Shown here: positions 43,844 through 53,004 of the stretch, piece after piece
Layout: each line of letters begins with the position of its first letter
How positions within the stretch are numbered: the first letter of the stretch is position 1
From: Kribbella antibiotica
Lineage (GTDB): Bacteria > Actinomycetota > Actinomycetes > Propionibacteriales > Kribbellaceae
Direction: 5' to 3'
Assembly (NCBI RefSeq): GCF_004349055.1
Contig: NZ_SMKX01000015.1
Location: 1 to 64,000 of the forward strand
DNA length: 64,000 nt
Position numbers and translations under genes: made by a program
Notes under the pieces: generated by a model
Database searches by the model: none
Seen by the model: the letters and a program-made list of their open reading frames with translations, nothing else
Told to the model about the DNA's origin: nothing

Positions 43844-46800
43844 TCACCACCACTTCTTCTTGCGGCCGTGGTAGGCGATCACGCCACCGACACAGCCACC
43901 GACACCCCAGCGCCAGCCCTTCTTCTTCAGCCCCTTCCAGCCGTTCTTGATGGTGTCGACGGTCAGGACGCCGAACGCTCCGCCGAAGCAGGCGCGGACG
44001 TAGCGGTTGCGGGTCACCTTGCGGACGTACTTGAAGCGGTTGAAGTACTTCCCCCAGCCCTTGAGGATCTTCTTCGTCGTCTTGTAGTGGCAGTAGGGCG
44101 TCCAACACCATTTGCCCCGCTTGCCGTCCAGGTCGGTGCCGTTGACCGGGTCGGCACAGGTGTACTCGTAGTCGTTGCAGCTGCCGCCGTACACCGGGTC
44201 CACCTGCAGGAAGCGGCCGGTGACCGGGTTGTAGAGGCGCACACCCATCAGCACGATGCCGGCCGGGGCGTCCGCAGCCCGCTGCTGCGCACCGAGCCAG
44301 CCGTACCGCTGCTTGCCGACTGTCTCGGAGTCGCCAGGCAGGCCGTACTCGGAGACCTGGCTGGTGGTGGACAGTCCTTCCTCGCCGGCGTGGATGGTGG
44401 CCACGATGTCGCCGGACAGGTCGCTCACCTGCCACTCAGCCACCGCGGAGTCGCTGTCGACCACTGCGGTCATGCCACTGAGGCCCTGTACGACGCGAGT
44501 CCAGCGGTCCGGTCCTTCCTGCGTCCAGACCGGACTGTCCTCGTCGTCCTCGTAGTGGTTGACGTTCTGCACGGCCGCACCGGTCGCATTGTCGAACCAG
44601 GACCGGATCCGCTCCCCCATCACGTCGATGGTGTAGTCGGTGGTCCGTCCGCCCTGGGTGATCGTGTCGACCAAGTCATCGGCGTGGTAGGTCGCGGTGA
44701 GGTTGCCCGCGGCCGGCGTACCGGTGTCGACGGCAGGCACGGTCGTCGTACGTCCCAGAGCGTCGTACACGTAGCCGGCGTTGGTGACCCGGCTGGCCGC
44801 GTCGTACGTCCAGGACTTGGAGCCGGCCGGCGTGGTGGTCTGGCACCTGCCGTCCGCCGCCGGTGCGTACTCCTTCACGTCATTGCGGTCAGTGGCCGTG
44901 CTGAAGCCGTAGACACGACTGACGCACTGCTCGCCGACCACTTCCTCAACCTTGGTGACGCGGCCAACCTTGTCCTGCGTGTAGACCTCGCTGGACAACG
45001 TCGAGACCCGCTTGCCGGTTTGGCCCTGACCGGAGCTCGTCAGCACCTCCCGGAACAGCGTGCAGTCCACCGCGGCACACCCTGGCTTGCTGTAGGTGAT
45101 GCCGGACTTCTTGCCGCCGGGATCGTAGGTGGTGTCGACCTTGACGCCGTTCGGCCAGGTCTCGGTGATCAGTTGACCGTCGGCGTTGTAGTCGCCGGTG
45201 TAGTTACCGGCCTGGTTGTCGGTGACGGACGTCAGCAGACCACGGAAGTCGTAGCCGTACGTGCGGTTGCCCTTGCCGTCGCTGCTGGTGGCCTTCCGGC
45301 CGAGCAGGTCGTAGGTGGTTGTCGACAAGTTGCCATCGGCATCCTTGTACGACGTGGGCCGGCCGAGCGTGTCGTAGGTGCGGACCACCTCGGACACGAC
45401 CGTCCCGTTGACCACCGACTGCGTGCGGAGGACGTCACCGGTTGCAGCGTCGTACACGTTGCGCTTGACCGGCGGCGTGCTGCCGAGACCGGCTGCTGCG
45501 ACCACACTGGTCTCCAGCACCCGCCCCGCGGCGTCGTACGTGGTGGTGTTGGTCCGGAGCACACCAGCGCTGGTCTTCTCGGTCTGCACACGCTCCTGGT
45601 TGTAGATGTCGTACGTCGTGACAAGGGCCGCCAGTTCGGCACCCGTTGCGGGCTGTCCGCCCGGCTGCACCCGGCACGGCAGGTTCGCCCACTCGGGTCG
45701 CAGGTCACATTCGGCGTACCCGGAACCGGAGGTGGCGCGGTAGTTGATCGTCTTGCGGGTCGCCGGGGTGTTGGTGCTCGTCCCGCCGGACGGCTGCGTG
45801 GTGGCGGTCTGCAGGCCTGTCACCGGGTCCAGCGTGGTGCGTGTCGCCTGCCCGAGGCCACCGGGGTCGACGGTGACCACGGTCGGCTGGCGCAAGGACC
45901 AGTTGTAGGCGGTGGTCGTCGACCGCTTGTCGGCCTCGACCGTCGTACCGCCGGTGCCCCAGACTCGGACCTGGGCGTCTTCGGTGGTGACCAGGTTGTA
46001 GGGACCACCGCTGGTCGGTGCGCCCTGGTCGTAGGAGCTGCGCGTCAGCGCACGGCCCTTGGTGAGCGTGCCATCGTCCAGCCGTACGTCGGACTCCGGC
46101 GCGAGCGCCGTCTCCAGCCGTACTCCGTCGAGCGAGTACGTGTTGATGGTCGAGTAGTTCTGGGCGAGCGACTGCTCGGCCGTCTCGTTGTCACTCGGCG
46201 ACTGGTTGAGCGCCCGGGCCCGGTTCGCCGCAGTGAGCTTGCGGGCCTCGTTACCGAAGCCGTCGTACCAGCTGGCAGAGATCGCGCCACCCGGCTCGGC
46301 CTCGTTCACCGCGCGTCCGTTGGCATCCAGGTAGCTCACGGTGGCCCGCTGGTAGTCGGAACCGTTGGGCTGCTGGTCTGCCGGGAAGACAGCGGTTGCG
46401 TCGGTCGGTGCCTCCGGCTGTCCCCAGCGCTTGGTCTGCGTCGGCGACAGGTCGTACGGCGCAGTCAGCGGCACCTTGTAGACCACGGTTTCGGTGGCCG
46501 CCGCCCGGGTTACCTTCTGCAGGCGTCCCGCACCGGGGTCATTGGCGGTGGTGACGTAGGCGAGCTGCCAAGGCTCCTGCCCGGCTGGCTTCACCGACGC
46601 CAGTACGCCGTCGGCCTGGTAGCTGTAGGTCTCTTGAGCACTCGTGCCGATCCGCGGGTCCCAAGTCGCCCGAAGCCGTCCGGTCGAGTCATAGCTGTAC
46701 TGACGCATCGGAACAGTTCGCAGCGCCGGCGTGGCGAGGTCAGGATCCCAAGCAGTGAAGGAGACCTGCTTCACCCGGCCGATGTAGTCGCCGAGCGTGC

Positions 46801-49800
46801 TACCGGTCGCCGTGGTGGCAGTGGCGTAGCTGAAGCTCAGTGCGCGACACCCGCGCGACAATGTCGTGCAGTTGACGCCATCCGGAACCGGCGCGACCAC
46901 TCTGGTCGGCCTGACCACCTCAGCCCCGTTGACGGTCACCTTCTCCCACGCATACGACGTGGTCTGGTTGCTGCCCGGCAGCGTGGTCGTCGTCGGGAAG
47001 TACTTGCCCACTGCCGAACCCGTCACCCGGCCGAACATCACAGCGGTGCCACGGTCGTCGGTGAGCTTGTAGGTGTCGGTGGCACTGGCGTAGACGAGCT
47101 TCAGCGTCTCCTGGCCGACCTCGGGGTCGAAGTTGACGCCGTCGCGGGCAGTGAAACCGACGGTGTCGCCGTCGGGCGTACCGACCTGGCGAAGCGAGCC
47201 GAAGACCTCGAGCGAGGTGTACGGCGTCTCTGCCTCGTCGACGATCGCACCCGAGATCCAGCCCGGTCCGAACATGCCGGACGGGTCGGTCTTGGCCGCC
47301 TGCCGGCTGTTGTACGTGCGGCTGACGGTCAGGTCGCTCCCGTAGGCCTCGACGGTCACATCGGTGTCGGACAGCGTGACATTGCCGGTGAGGAGGTTGA
47401 CCTCACCCGGTCCGACCGGCTTCGACGCCGCAGTGGCGAGATTGCGGTCGAAGGTGAGCTTCACGCCGCCCGAGTTGGCCGCCGTACCGCCAGTGAACGC
47501 GCCGCGGAGCTGCAGGGGTCCGTCGCGCGGGATCGACAGTGCGTCGACGGAGGCGAGGGTGGCTTCCAGATCCCAGTTCAGCTTGGGGAACTGGCCACCG
47601 CCTGACGTTGCCAGCGGCCAGGCCACTGCGCCACCACCGGCGGCCAGCGTGACGTGACCGGCAGGGACTGTGGTCCAGGTGTCCGTGTCGCCGCGTCGCC
47701 ACTGGTAGGTGACACCGGTCGCCGTACTCCGGCCGACACCGGTGATCGCAGTCTTGGCAGCACTCACGTCACCCGGCTTGGGGCTCAGCACCGCTCCCCC
47801 GCCGACAGCGAACTGGTACGACGTCAGCGGCGACCTGTTGCCGGCCCGGTCCCGCGTGCGGACCCACAGCGTGTGCGGTCCGTCGGTGGTCGGGGTGATC
47901 GAGATCGACGTACTGGCACCGAGACTCGCCGCGTTCACGACCTGGTCCGGTGGGTTGGTGTCAACGCCGTACTCGTAGGCCGCTACGTCGCTCACGCCGG
48001 AAGCGCCGAAGGAGAAGGTGCCTGCGGTACCGGCTGCTCCGGACCACTCCGAGACCGGATAGGTCGTCGACGCGACAGTCGGTGCCGCGGCCGGAGACAT
48101 GGTGTCCACAGTGAACTCACACCAGTTGGACCACGCACCAGGCGACGTACCGTCGGAGCCACTCACGCGCCAGGCGTAGCTACCGCCTTCCGCGAAGGTG
48201 CCTTCGGGGATGTAGGTGCCGAGCCACGAACCGGATGCGCCCGGCCCCTCGGTCACTGTGGTGGTGGCAGTCGCGCCGACCTGCTTGTACTCGAAGTTCG
48301 CGTAGACGTTGGCAGCCAGACCATCACTGACCTGTGCTCGCAACTGCGGTGTCAGGCTGGAGATGTACGGCCGGGTCGCACCGGTGGCACAGGTGGTGTC
48401 GGGCGCGGTGGCGACTGCGTCGACCGAGGTCTTGGTCTGGTAGGTGATCGTCACCGACGGCGGATTGGCTGCCGCCTCACGCGACGCGAACCGCTTCCAG
48501 CCGTAGCTGTCGGTCTCGCTCGTCGCCCGGATCCCGATGCTCGTCTTGGCGAGCTTGTTGGTTGCCGTGTACTGGAACGCTGCCGTCACCGGAACCGTGA
48601 CCCAGCCATCGCCACAGTCGGTCCCGAAGCCCTTGGTCTGGCTCGATGTTCCGACGCGGTCGTTCCAGGCCGGCTGGTTCGTCCAGCGGATCGCACTGGT
48701 GACGTCCGGCGTGCGGAAGGCCTGCCATTCCTTGGCGGTGCAGGAGTAGGAGTGGTGCTCCCACAGGTTGAGCGTGGCGGACTGGACCTGCTTGTCCCAC
48801 AACCACTCCTGGTTGTCGAACCGCAGGTAGGAGCGCGCCTTCGTCGTACCGCCGTCGTGGGTGCCGAGCTTGAGCTCCGTCGCACCGGACTGGTCATTGG
48901 TGTAGGAGGACTCGACGAACGCGTCGAAGCTCGCTCCTGCCGACTGCGCTGGGTCGATGGTCACCGGGTAGACGGTCTTGGGGTCCTTGAGGAACGCTGC
49001 GTCGGGTGTGAGCAGCAGCGCGTTCTTGGCCAGTCCGAGACCGACCGGCGCTCGCCGCAGGTGTTCCCCCGAGGCCTGGTCCACCGTCGCGTCCCACATC
49101 ATCGGAGCCGGTACGTCGTACTGCGTGCTGCCGGAACGGACCGCGAGACCGCCCTTGCCGTCAGCCTTGGCGGTCAGACCGGTCATCGCCCACGGCATCC
49201 GGATCTGCGCCAGCTGGGCCGCGGCGGACCGGTTCTTCACCAGCAACCGCTGGGCGTAGCCGGTGCGAGTTGCCTCGACGACGAGGTCGACTCCCGGCTT
49301 CACGTCGCGGTAGGTCGCGATGGTGCCATCCAGCTCCGGGGCGGGCAGCTGGCCGGACCAGCCGAGAGCAGAACGCTTGCCCTCGGCCCCTATCGAGACG
49401 AGCTGGTGGTCGCCGGGACCGGCCGCGCCGGCCAGCCTCAGGCCGTACGGGTGCGCGATCGGGGCGACCGTTCCGTCGGCCTGCCGGACCAGGGTGGCGT
49501 CGACGTCGATCCAGTCGCCGTCGCCGTAACCGTTGTTGCTGGTGCGCATCCGGACCGGACCGCCGGCGACGGTGGCCTCGATCCGGCCGTCGGGCAGCGC
49601 GCGGAACTCGGTGGTCTCGGTGGTGCGGCCGCTGATCAGGACCGGCTTGCCGGTGATCCGCGCGGTGACCGCGGCGGAAGCGTCGTCAGGCCGCTCGAGC
49701 GGGAGGTCGTCGGTGGCGGTGGTCTGGGTGATCGGGGGTGGCACGGCGACGGCGTCCTGGGGCAGGGAGGTCGCGATCAGCGCCAAGCCTGCGGTGACGG

Positions 49801-49867
49801 CCACCCAGCGCGCCGAGTGGCGGCTGGGGAACCCGGCGAACAGGCGAGATCTCGGGAAAGCGGACAT
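43844..49867 (-). CDS. Giant secreted DNRLRE-Rhs/YD-repeat protein with cationic Trp/Gly-rich tail
   Basis: 2007 residues, ATG with GAGG 6 bases upstream. Sec signal at about 25-45 (AVTAGLALIATSLPQDAVAV). The first third matches the separate LamG/DNRLRE protein of the first Rhs locus (GDWIDVDATL, DVKPGVDLVVEATRTG, a DNRLRE region near 310-470). YD repeats run from about 840 to 1870, and the Rhs core MGVRLYNPVTGRFLQVDPVYGG comes just before. The final 92 residues (from 1916) hold 25 Lys/Arg, 1 Asp, 8 Trp and glycine-zipper stretches (ACFGGAFG, GVGGCVGGV). No Hint protease and no downstream immunity gene are visible. Possible membrane-active tip, or an inert end; unproven. Confidence 0.88.
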   Translation of the reverse strand: MSAFPRSRLFAGFPSRHSARWVAVTAGLALIATSLPQDAVAVPPPITQTTATDDLPLERPDDASAAVTARITGKPVLISGRTTETTEFRALPDGRIEATVAGGPVRMRTSNNGYGDGDWIDVDATLVRQADGTVAPIAHPYGLRLAGAAGPGDHQLVSIGAEGKRSALGWSGQLPAPELDGTIATYRDVKPGVDLVVEATRTGYAQRLLVKNRSAAAQLAQIRMPWAMTGLTAKADGKGGLAVRSGSTQYDVPAPMMWDATVDQASGEHLRRAPVGLGLAKNALLLTPDAAFLKDPKTVYPVTIDPAQSAGASFDAFVESSYTNDQSGATELKLGTHDGGTTKARSYLRFDNQEWLWDKQVQSATLNLWEHHSYSCTAKEWQAFRTPDVTSAIRWTNQPAWNDRVGTSSQTKGFGTDCGDGWVTVPVTAAFQYTATNKLAKTSIGIRATSETDSYGWKRFASREAAANPPSVTITYQTKTSVDAVATAPDTTCATGATRPYISSLTPQLRAQVSDGLAANVYANFEYKQVGATATTTVTEGPGASGSWLGTYIPEGTFAEGGSYAWRVSGSDGTSPGAWSNWCEFTVDTMSPAAAPTVASTTYPVSEWSGAAGTAGTFSFGASGVSDVAAYEYGVDTNPPDQVVNAASLGASTSISITPTTDGPHTLWVRTRDRAGNRSPLTSYQFAVGGGAVLSPKPGDVSAAKTAITGVGRSTATGVTYQWRRGDTDTWTTVPAGHVTLAAGGGAVAWPLATSGGGQFPKLNWDLEATLASVDALSIPRDGPLQLRGAFTGGTAANSGGVKLTFDRNLATAASKPVGPGEVNLLTGNVTLSDTDVTVEAYGSDLTVSRTYNSRQAAKTDPSGMFGPGWISGAIVDEAETPYTSLEVFGSLRQVGTPDGDTVGFTARDGVNFDPEVGQETLKLVYASATDTYKLTDDRGTAVMFGRVTGSAVGKYFPTTTTLPGSNQTTSYAWEKVTVNGAEVVRPTRVVAPVPDGVNCTTLSRGCRALSFSYATATTATGSTLGDYIGRVKQVSFTAWDPDLATPALRTVPMRQYSYDSTGRLRATWDPRIGTSAQETYSYQADGVLASVKPAGQEPWQLAYVTTANDPGAGRLQKVTRAAATETVVYKVPLTAPYDLSPTQTKRWGQPEAPTDATAVFPADQQPNGSDYQRATVSYLDANGRAVNEAEPGGAISASWYDGFGNEARKLTAANRARALNQSPSDNETAEQSLAQNYSTINTYSLDGVRLETALAPESDVRLDDGTLTKGRALTRSSYDQGAPTSGGPYNLVTTEDAQVRVWGTGGTTVEADKRSTTTAYNWSLRQPTVVTVDPGGLGQATRTTLDPVTGLQTATTQPSGGTSTNTPATRKTINYRATSGSGYAECDLRPEWANLPCRVQPGGQPATGAELAALVTTYDIYNQERVQTEKTSAGVLRTNTTTYDAAGRVLETSVVAAAGLGSTPPVKRNVYDAATGDVLRTQSVVNGTVVSEVVRTYDTLGRPTSYKDADGNLSTTTYDLLGRKATSSDGKGNRTYGYDFRGLLTSVTDNQAGNYTGDYNADGQLITETWPNGVKVDTTYDPGGKKSGITYSKPGCAAVDCTLFREVLTSSGQGQTGKRVSTLSSEVYTQDKVGRVTKVEEVVGEQCVSRVYGFSTATDRNDVKEYAPAADGRCQTTTPAGSKSWTYDAASRVTNAGYVYDALGRTTTVPAVDTGTPAAGNLTATYHADDLVDTITQGGRTTDYTIDVMGERIRSWFDNATGAAVQNVNHYEDDEDSPVWTQEGPDRWTRVVQGLSGMTAVVDSDSAVAEWQVSDLSGDIVATIHAGEEGLSTTSQVSEYGLPGDSETVGKQRYGWLGAQQRAADAPAGIVLMGVRLYNPVTGRFLQVDPVYGGSCNDYEYTCADPVNGTDLDGKRGKWCWTPYCHYKTTKKILKGWGKYFNRFKYVRKVTRNRYVRACFGGAFGVLTVDTIKNGWKGLKKKGWRWGVGGCVGGVIAYHGRKKKWW

Positions 49868-49884
49868 GGGGTACCTCGAGAACT

Positions 49885-49904
49885 TGAGGGGCGGGACGCC
49901 CTCA
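49885..49904. promoter_or_regulatory. Small inverted repeat in the leader of the giant Rhs gene
   Basis: TGAGGG (49885-49890) and CCCTCA (49899-49904) pair around an 8-base loop, 17-37 bases upstream of the ATG and just before its GAGG site. It could be an operator half-pair or an mRNA hairpin affecting translation. Too short to be certain. Confidence 0.3.
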
Positions 49905-49994
49905 GAGTGCGGTTCTCAGGCACCGGCTCGACAGAGCATTAGTGGACAACTTCCGGTACCGGCCAGTTCATCGGAGCAAATGTTCAGCTCTGGT

Positions 49995-50978
49995 TCACCC
50001 CAGCAAGCCGAGGCGGTGTGCGGCAGCGCCTGCGGCGAACCGGGTCGGCGCATCGACGAACTCCATGATCGCTGCGATGTGGCGCCGTACCGTCCGGACG
50101 CTGATCTGCAGATGTCGCGCGATCGCCTCGTCCTTGAGGCCGTGGACGAGCAATCGCAGCACTTCGCGCTCAGTGCCACCTAGGCCCTTGGTCTGCGTCT
50201 GAGTGACCGGTGTGGCGCTCTCCCAGAGCTGGTCGTAGTACTGCGTCAGTGCAGCGACCAGCTCGGAGGAGCGGACGAGCAGTGCGCCCGTACTGCCGCC
50301 GGCAGCGAGGCCAACCAGGGCGAAGTGATCGTCGACGATCACCATCCGGGTCGGCAACTCTCGCACCGTGCGCACCTCGACTCCCGCATCTAGTGCGGTC
50401 TGCACACCCGGCTCGGCCAGGTACTCCGGCGTACAGAGCTGTCGGTACTGCATGGTGTTGCACTGGGCGTTGATCGGCGCCGGTAGCACCGGTGCGGGGC
50501 CCTCGCCGGTGACGATCGAGCGATAGGTGCACTGGACGGTCTGGATGGAGGTGGTCCAGCGTGCGGCGAGCTCATCCGGCTCAGTGATGACCTGCGCGAG
50601 CACCGACGGCACATGCTCGGTACGGCGGTCGTGCAGCTGGAGCTGGTGCATCTCGGCCGCCGCGACGTACCCCTGCAGGAGGCGGCCGTGCTGCTTGGTC
50701 AGCTCGTGGTGCACCTGGGTGAGCAGCCCGGTCACTGCAATGAGTGGATCGACCGCCCGGATCAGCGGTCCGTCCAGATCGGGTTGCACATAAGCCAGTT
50801 GCCGGTTCAGCAGCTCCTGGTCGATCGGGTCAGCGCCATGCGTGACGCGGGCCCCGGTATGCGTCAGTTCGAGGTAGGCCTCGGCCACATCTGCGGGCAG
50901 CAGCTCGCGGACGAGTTTCTCGTGTTCGGACAGATCCTGCGGTTGCCGGCTGAAGCCGGCGGTGACATTGGCAACCAC
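49995..50978 (-). CDS. LuxR-type transcriptional regulator
   Basis: 327 residues from a GTG preceded by GGGGGA; a GTG nine codons earlier is the alternative. The C-terminus (about 265-325) is a LuxR helix-turn-helix (LGGTEREVLRLLVHGLKDEAIARHLQISVRTVRRHIAAIMEF). The N-terminal helical region (HEKLVRELLPADVAEAYLEL, HELTKQHGRLLQGYVAAAEMHQLQ) and the central domain resemble actinobacterial regulators with a TrmB-like sensor part; no receiver Asp is evident. It lies 127 bp upstream of the giant Rhs gene on the same strand and is its best candidate regulator. Confidence 0.85.
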   Translation of the reverse strand: MVANVTAGFSRQPQDLSEHEKLVRELLPADVAEAYLELTHTGARVTHGADPIDQELLNRQLAYVQPDLDGPLIRAVDPLIAVTGLLTQVHHELTKQHGRLLQGYVAAAEMHQLQLHDRRTEHVPSVLAQVITEPDELAARWTTSIQTVQCTYRSIVTGEGPAPVLPAPINAQCNTMQYRQLCTPEYLAEPGVQTALDAGVEVRTVRELPTRMVIVDDHFALVGLAAGGSTGALLVRSSELVAALTQYYDQLWESATPVTQTQTKGLGGTEREVLRLLVHGLKDEAIARHLQISVRTVRRHIAAIMEFVDAPTRFAAGAAAHRLGLLG

Positions 50979-51029
50979 GCGACATCCCCCACCACGGTCG
51001 GCCACTCTGCGGTGGCGTTCAGTGTCGTG

Positions 51030-51067
51030 AAGTTACCATTTGAACCCCCTGCTTTGGTAGGTAACTT
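51030..51067. promoter_or_regulatory. Inverted repeat AAGTTACC/GGTAACTT upstream of the LuxR-type gene
   Basis: Perfect 8-bp arms at 51030-51037 and 51060-51067, 22 bp apart, lie 52-89 bp upstream of the regulator's GTG. The spacing puts the arms about three helical turns apart, as for a dimer or tetramer operator. Autoregulation is a reasonable guess. Confidence 0.45.
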
Positions 51068-51107
51068 TCGTAAACTGCCGGTGTTCTCTCGCCCCTCCGT
51101 GGTGCTT

Positions 51108-52952
51108 TTAACACATTCCATCGTTATAACGCAGGGCATAGACCAAAGCCCAGTCCTGATCGTTGGCGAGCGGGTCCGCGACGTGCGCCGGCTGGCCGTT
51201 CACGCAACTCGGGTAGACGAACGCACAGGTCGCCGTACCGTCGGTTGCGAAGCTGATCAGGTTCGCTCGGAGGATGGCGTCGGCTGCCGTGTCCAGCCAG
51301 GCCGCCTGCTGCTCGGTGACCAGCTCGCGCGGCCAAGCGGCGTACACGACCGCACTGAGCGCGGACCAGTAATGCGGGAAGACATCACCCCACAGCCGCA
51401 GCCGGCCGAACCAGTAGCCGTCCCAGTGCCGGATCGGCACGTGCCGTAGCCGTACGTCGGGCTGGTCGGCGGCGAACGCAGTCAGCCACGGCAGTCTGCG
51501 GCTCAGCTCGGCACTGTCGATCTGGTCCGGGGCAATCCGGTACGCCGAGACCAGGAGCTCCAGGAGCGGCGCCACCATCGACTGCTCGTAGTTGACCTCG
51601 TGGGGCGGCAGCTCGTCGCCGTACTGGAGGAAGGTGCGCGCATGGCGGACCAGGTGCTCGTGGAGGCCAAGCTCTGTGAGCAGTGGGCCGAGGTCGAAGG
51701 CCAGGAAGTGGTCACCGCCCAGCTCGTAGTAACGATTGAGGATGCGGGTTGCACCGTCGCGGTCGCCTTGGCCGAGGAGGAACCGTGCGAACCAGGGGAA
51801 GTTGTAGAGCCTGACCTCACCATGGTGCTCGCTGTCCTCGTGCACTGTTCCGTCCTCGTCGACCAGATAGTCGCGAACGAACCGCTCATACCCGGCCAGC
51901 GCCTCGGCCAGCCCCGACTGGTCACCCCAGCCGCGGTCACGGACCTCCTGCAGGAGGAGCGCCATACCGACGCGCTCCCGGCCGTCGGACCAGTCTCGCC
52001 AGTCGTTGGCCTGGACAGTCAGCCCACTCTCGTTGTCGTACGGCACGAAGGCGAACTGGCGGCTGTCAGAAAGCTCCGGACGACGCTGGCGCTCGAGGAT
52101 GAAGCGCACGCGGCGCTCTGCGATCACCCGGAGCGGCTCGTGGAACAGCAGCGCGATGCGCGCGCCGTCAGCCTCTACGTACTTCAGGCCAGGCTTGTCT
52201 GCAGTGACTGGGCCATAGCCGCGCACCTCGATCGGCTCCCCCACCTCGGCGGCCAAACGGTCCGCCGCGAGCCTTGGCTGCCGATCCGTGTGGAAGGCGG
52301 ACAGGTCGTCGTACCAGCCGAGCTGCCAAGTCCACCGGTACGACGCCCCGGGTGCGAGCGTGATGACCGACTGACCGCCCATGGCGTGTGGCGCGCGGGC
52401 GTGGTCGGTCACATGCAGGTAGAGGTGGCCACGGGTGTTGCTACCACTGTCTGGCTCGCGGGACTCGACGGAGTAGGCCCAGAGCGCGCCTTCCTTGAGC
52501 TCCAGCCCCAGTCCGGGACCACTGCCATCCATCGGGACCGCCCAGGCCCATGCGTCCGCACCACCGGTCCAGAAGTGCGCATGGACCGCACCGGTGAGGC
52601 TCTCGCGACTAGAGCGGTACATGTCGCGGTACGGCGTACTGATTGCGAGTGAGCCGACCTCCACCGGCTCGGCGGTCGGATTGCGAAGCTCGTAGGTCTC
52701 CGTCCAGTGCTCGCCGAAGCGGCGGCCGATGCGAAGCTCCAGGCCTCCCAACTGGTGCAGGAGATCCAGTCCGGAGCTTCGCCAGCGCACGAGGGCCGGC
52801 TGGTCGAAACGGTGGCTGCCGCCATCTGTGATGACGAACCCCTTGCCCCAGACGTGCTGGAGCACCTCCCGGCCGTCAGGGTGCAGTACCTGCGCGACCG
52901 CGCCGTCGTCGTCGACCTGGACCGTCCCGCGACCGAATCCGAAAGATTCCAC
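51108..52952 (-). CDS. Probable six-hairpin-glycosidase-like protein, unknown specificity
   Basis: About 614 residues from a GTG at 52952 (a TTG at 52988 is longer and lacks a ribosome-binding site). Residues 1-260 are beta-rich and resemble the N-terminal sandwich of glycoside hydrolases (ELRNPTAEPVEVGSL, VITLAPGASYRWTWQLGWY). The C-terminal half is helical with acidic and aromatic residues (WRDWSDGRERVGMALLLQEV, YNFPWFARFLLGQGDRDGATRILNRYYELGG, RHWDGYWFGRLRLWGD), fitting an (alpha/alpha)6 barrel. There is no signal peptide, so it would act on imported oligosaccharides. No family name can be assigned with confidence. Followed on the same strand by the LuxR-type gene. Confidence 0.65.
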   Translation of the reverse strand: MESFGFGRGTVQVDDDGAVAQVLHPDGREVLQHVWGKGFVITDGGSHRFDQPALVRWRSSGLDLLHQLGGLELRIGRRFGEHWTETYELRNPTAEPVEVGSLAISTPYRDMYRSSRESLTGAVHAHFWTGGADAWAWAVPMDGSGPGLGLELKEGALWAYSVESREPDSGSNTRGHLYLHVTDHARAPHAMGGQSVITLAPGASYRWTWQLGWYDDLSAFHTDRQPRLAADRLAAEVGEPIEVRGYGPVTADKPGLKYVEADGARIALLFHEPLRVIAERRVRFILERQRRPELSDSRQFAFVPYDNESGLTVQANDWRDWSDGRERVGMALLLQEVRDRGWGDQSGLAEALAGYERFVRDYLVDEDGTVHEDSEHHGEVRLYNFPWFARFLLGQGDRDGATRILNRYYELGGDHFLAFDLGPLLTELGLHEHLVRHARTFLQYGDELPPHEVNYEQSMVAPLLELLVSAYRIAPDQIDSAELSRRLPWLTAFAADQPDVRLRHVPIRHWDGYWFGRLRLWGDVFPHYWSALSAVVYAAWPRELVTEQQAAWLDTAADAILRANLISFATDGTATCAFVYPSCVNGQPAHVADPLANDQDWALVYALRYNDGMC

Positions 52953-53004
52953 AATTCCCCAACCTATCGATGTCGAGGACCCGATCAAGGAGAACAGGGG
53001 GCGC

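Noticed and set aside
43808..47605. Very long open frame on the plus strand opposite the giant Rhs gene
   Set aside because: It is antisense to a recognisable YD-repeat protein, has no family similarity and is rich in Arg/Val/Gly as expected of a high-GC shadow frame.
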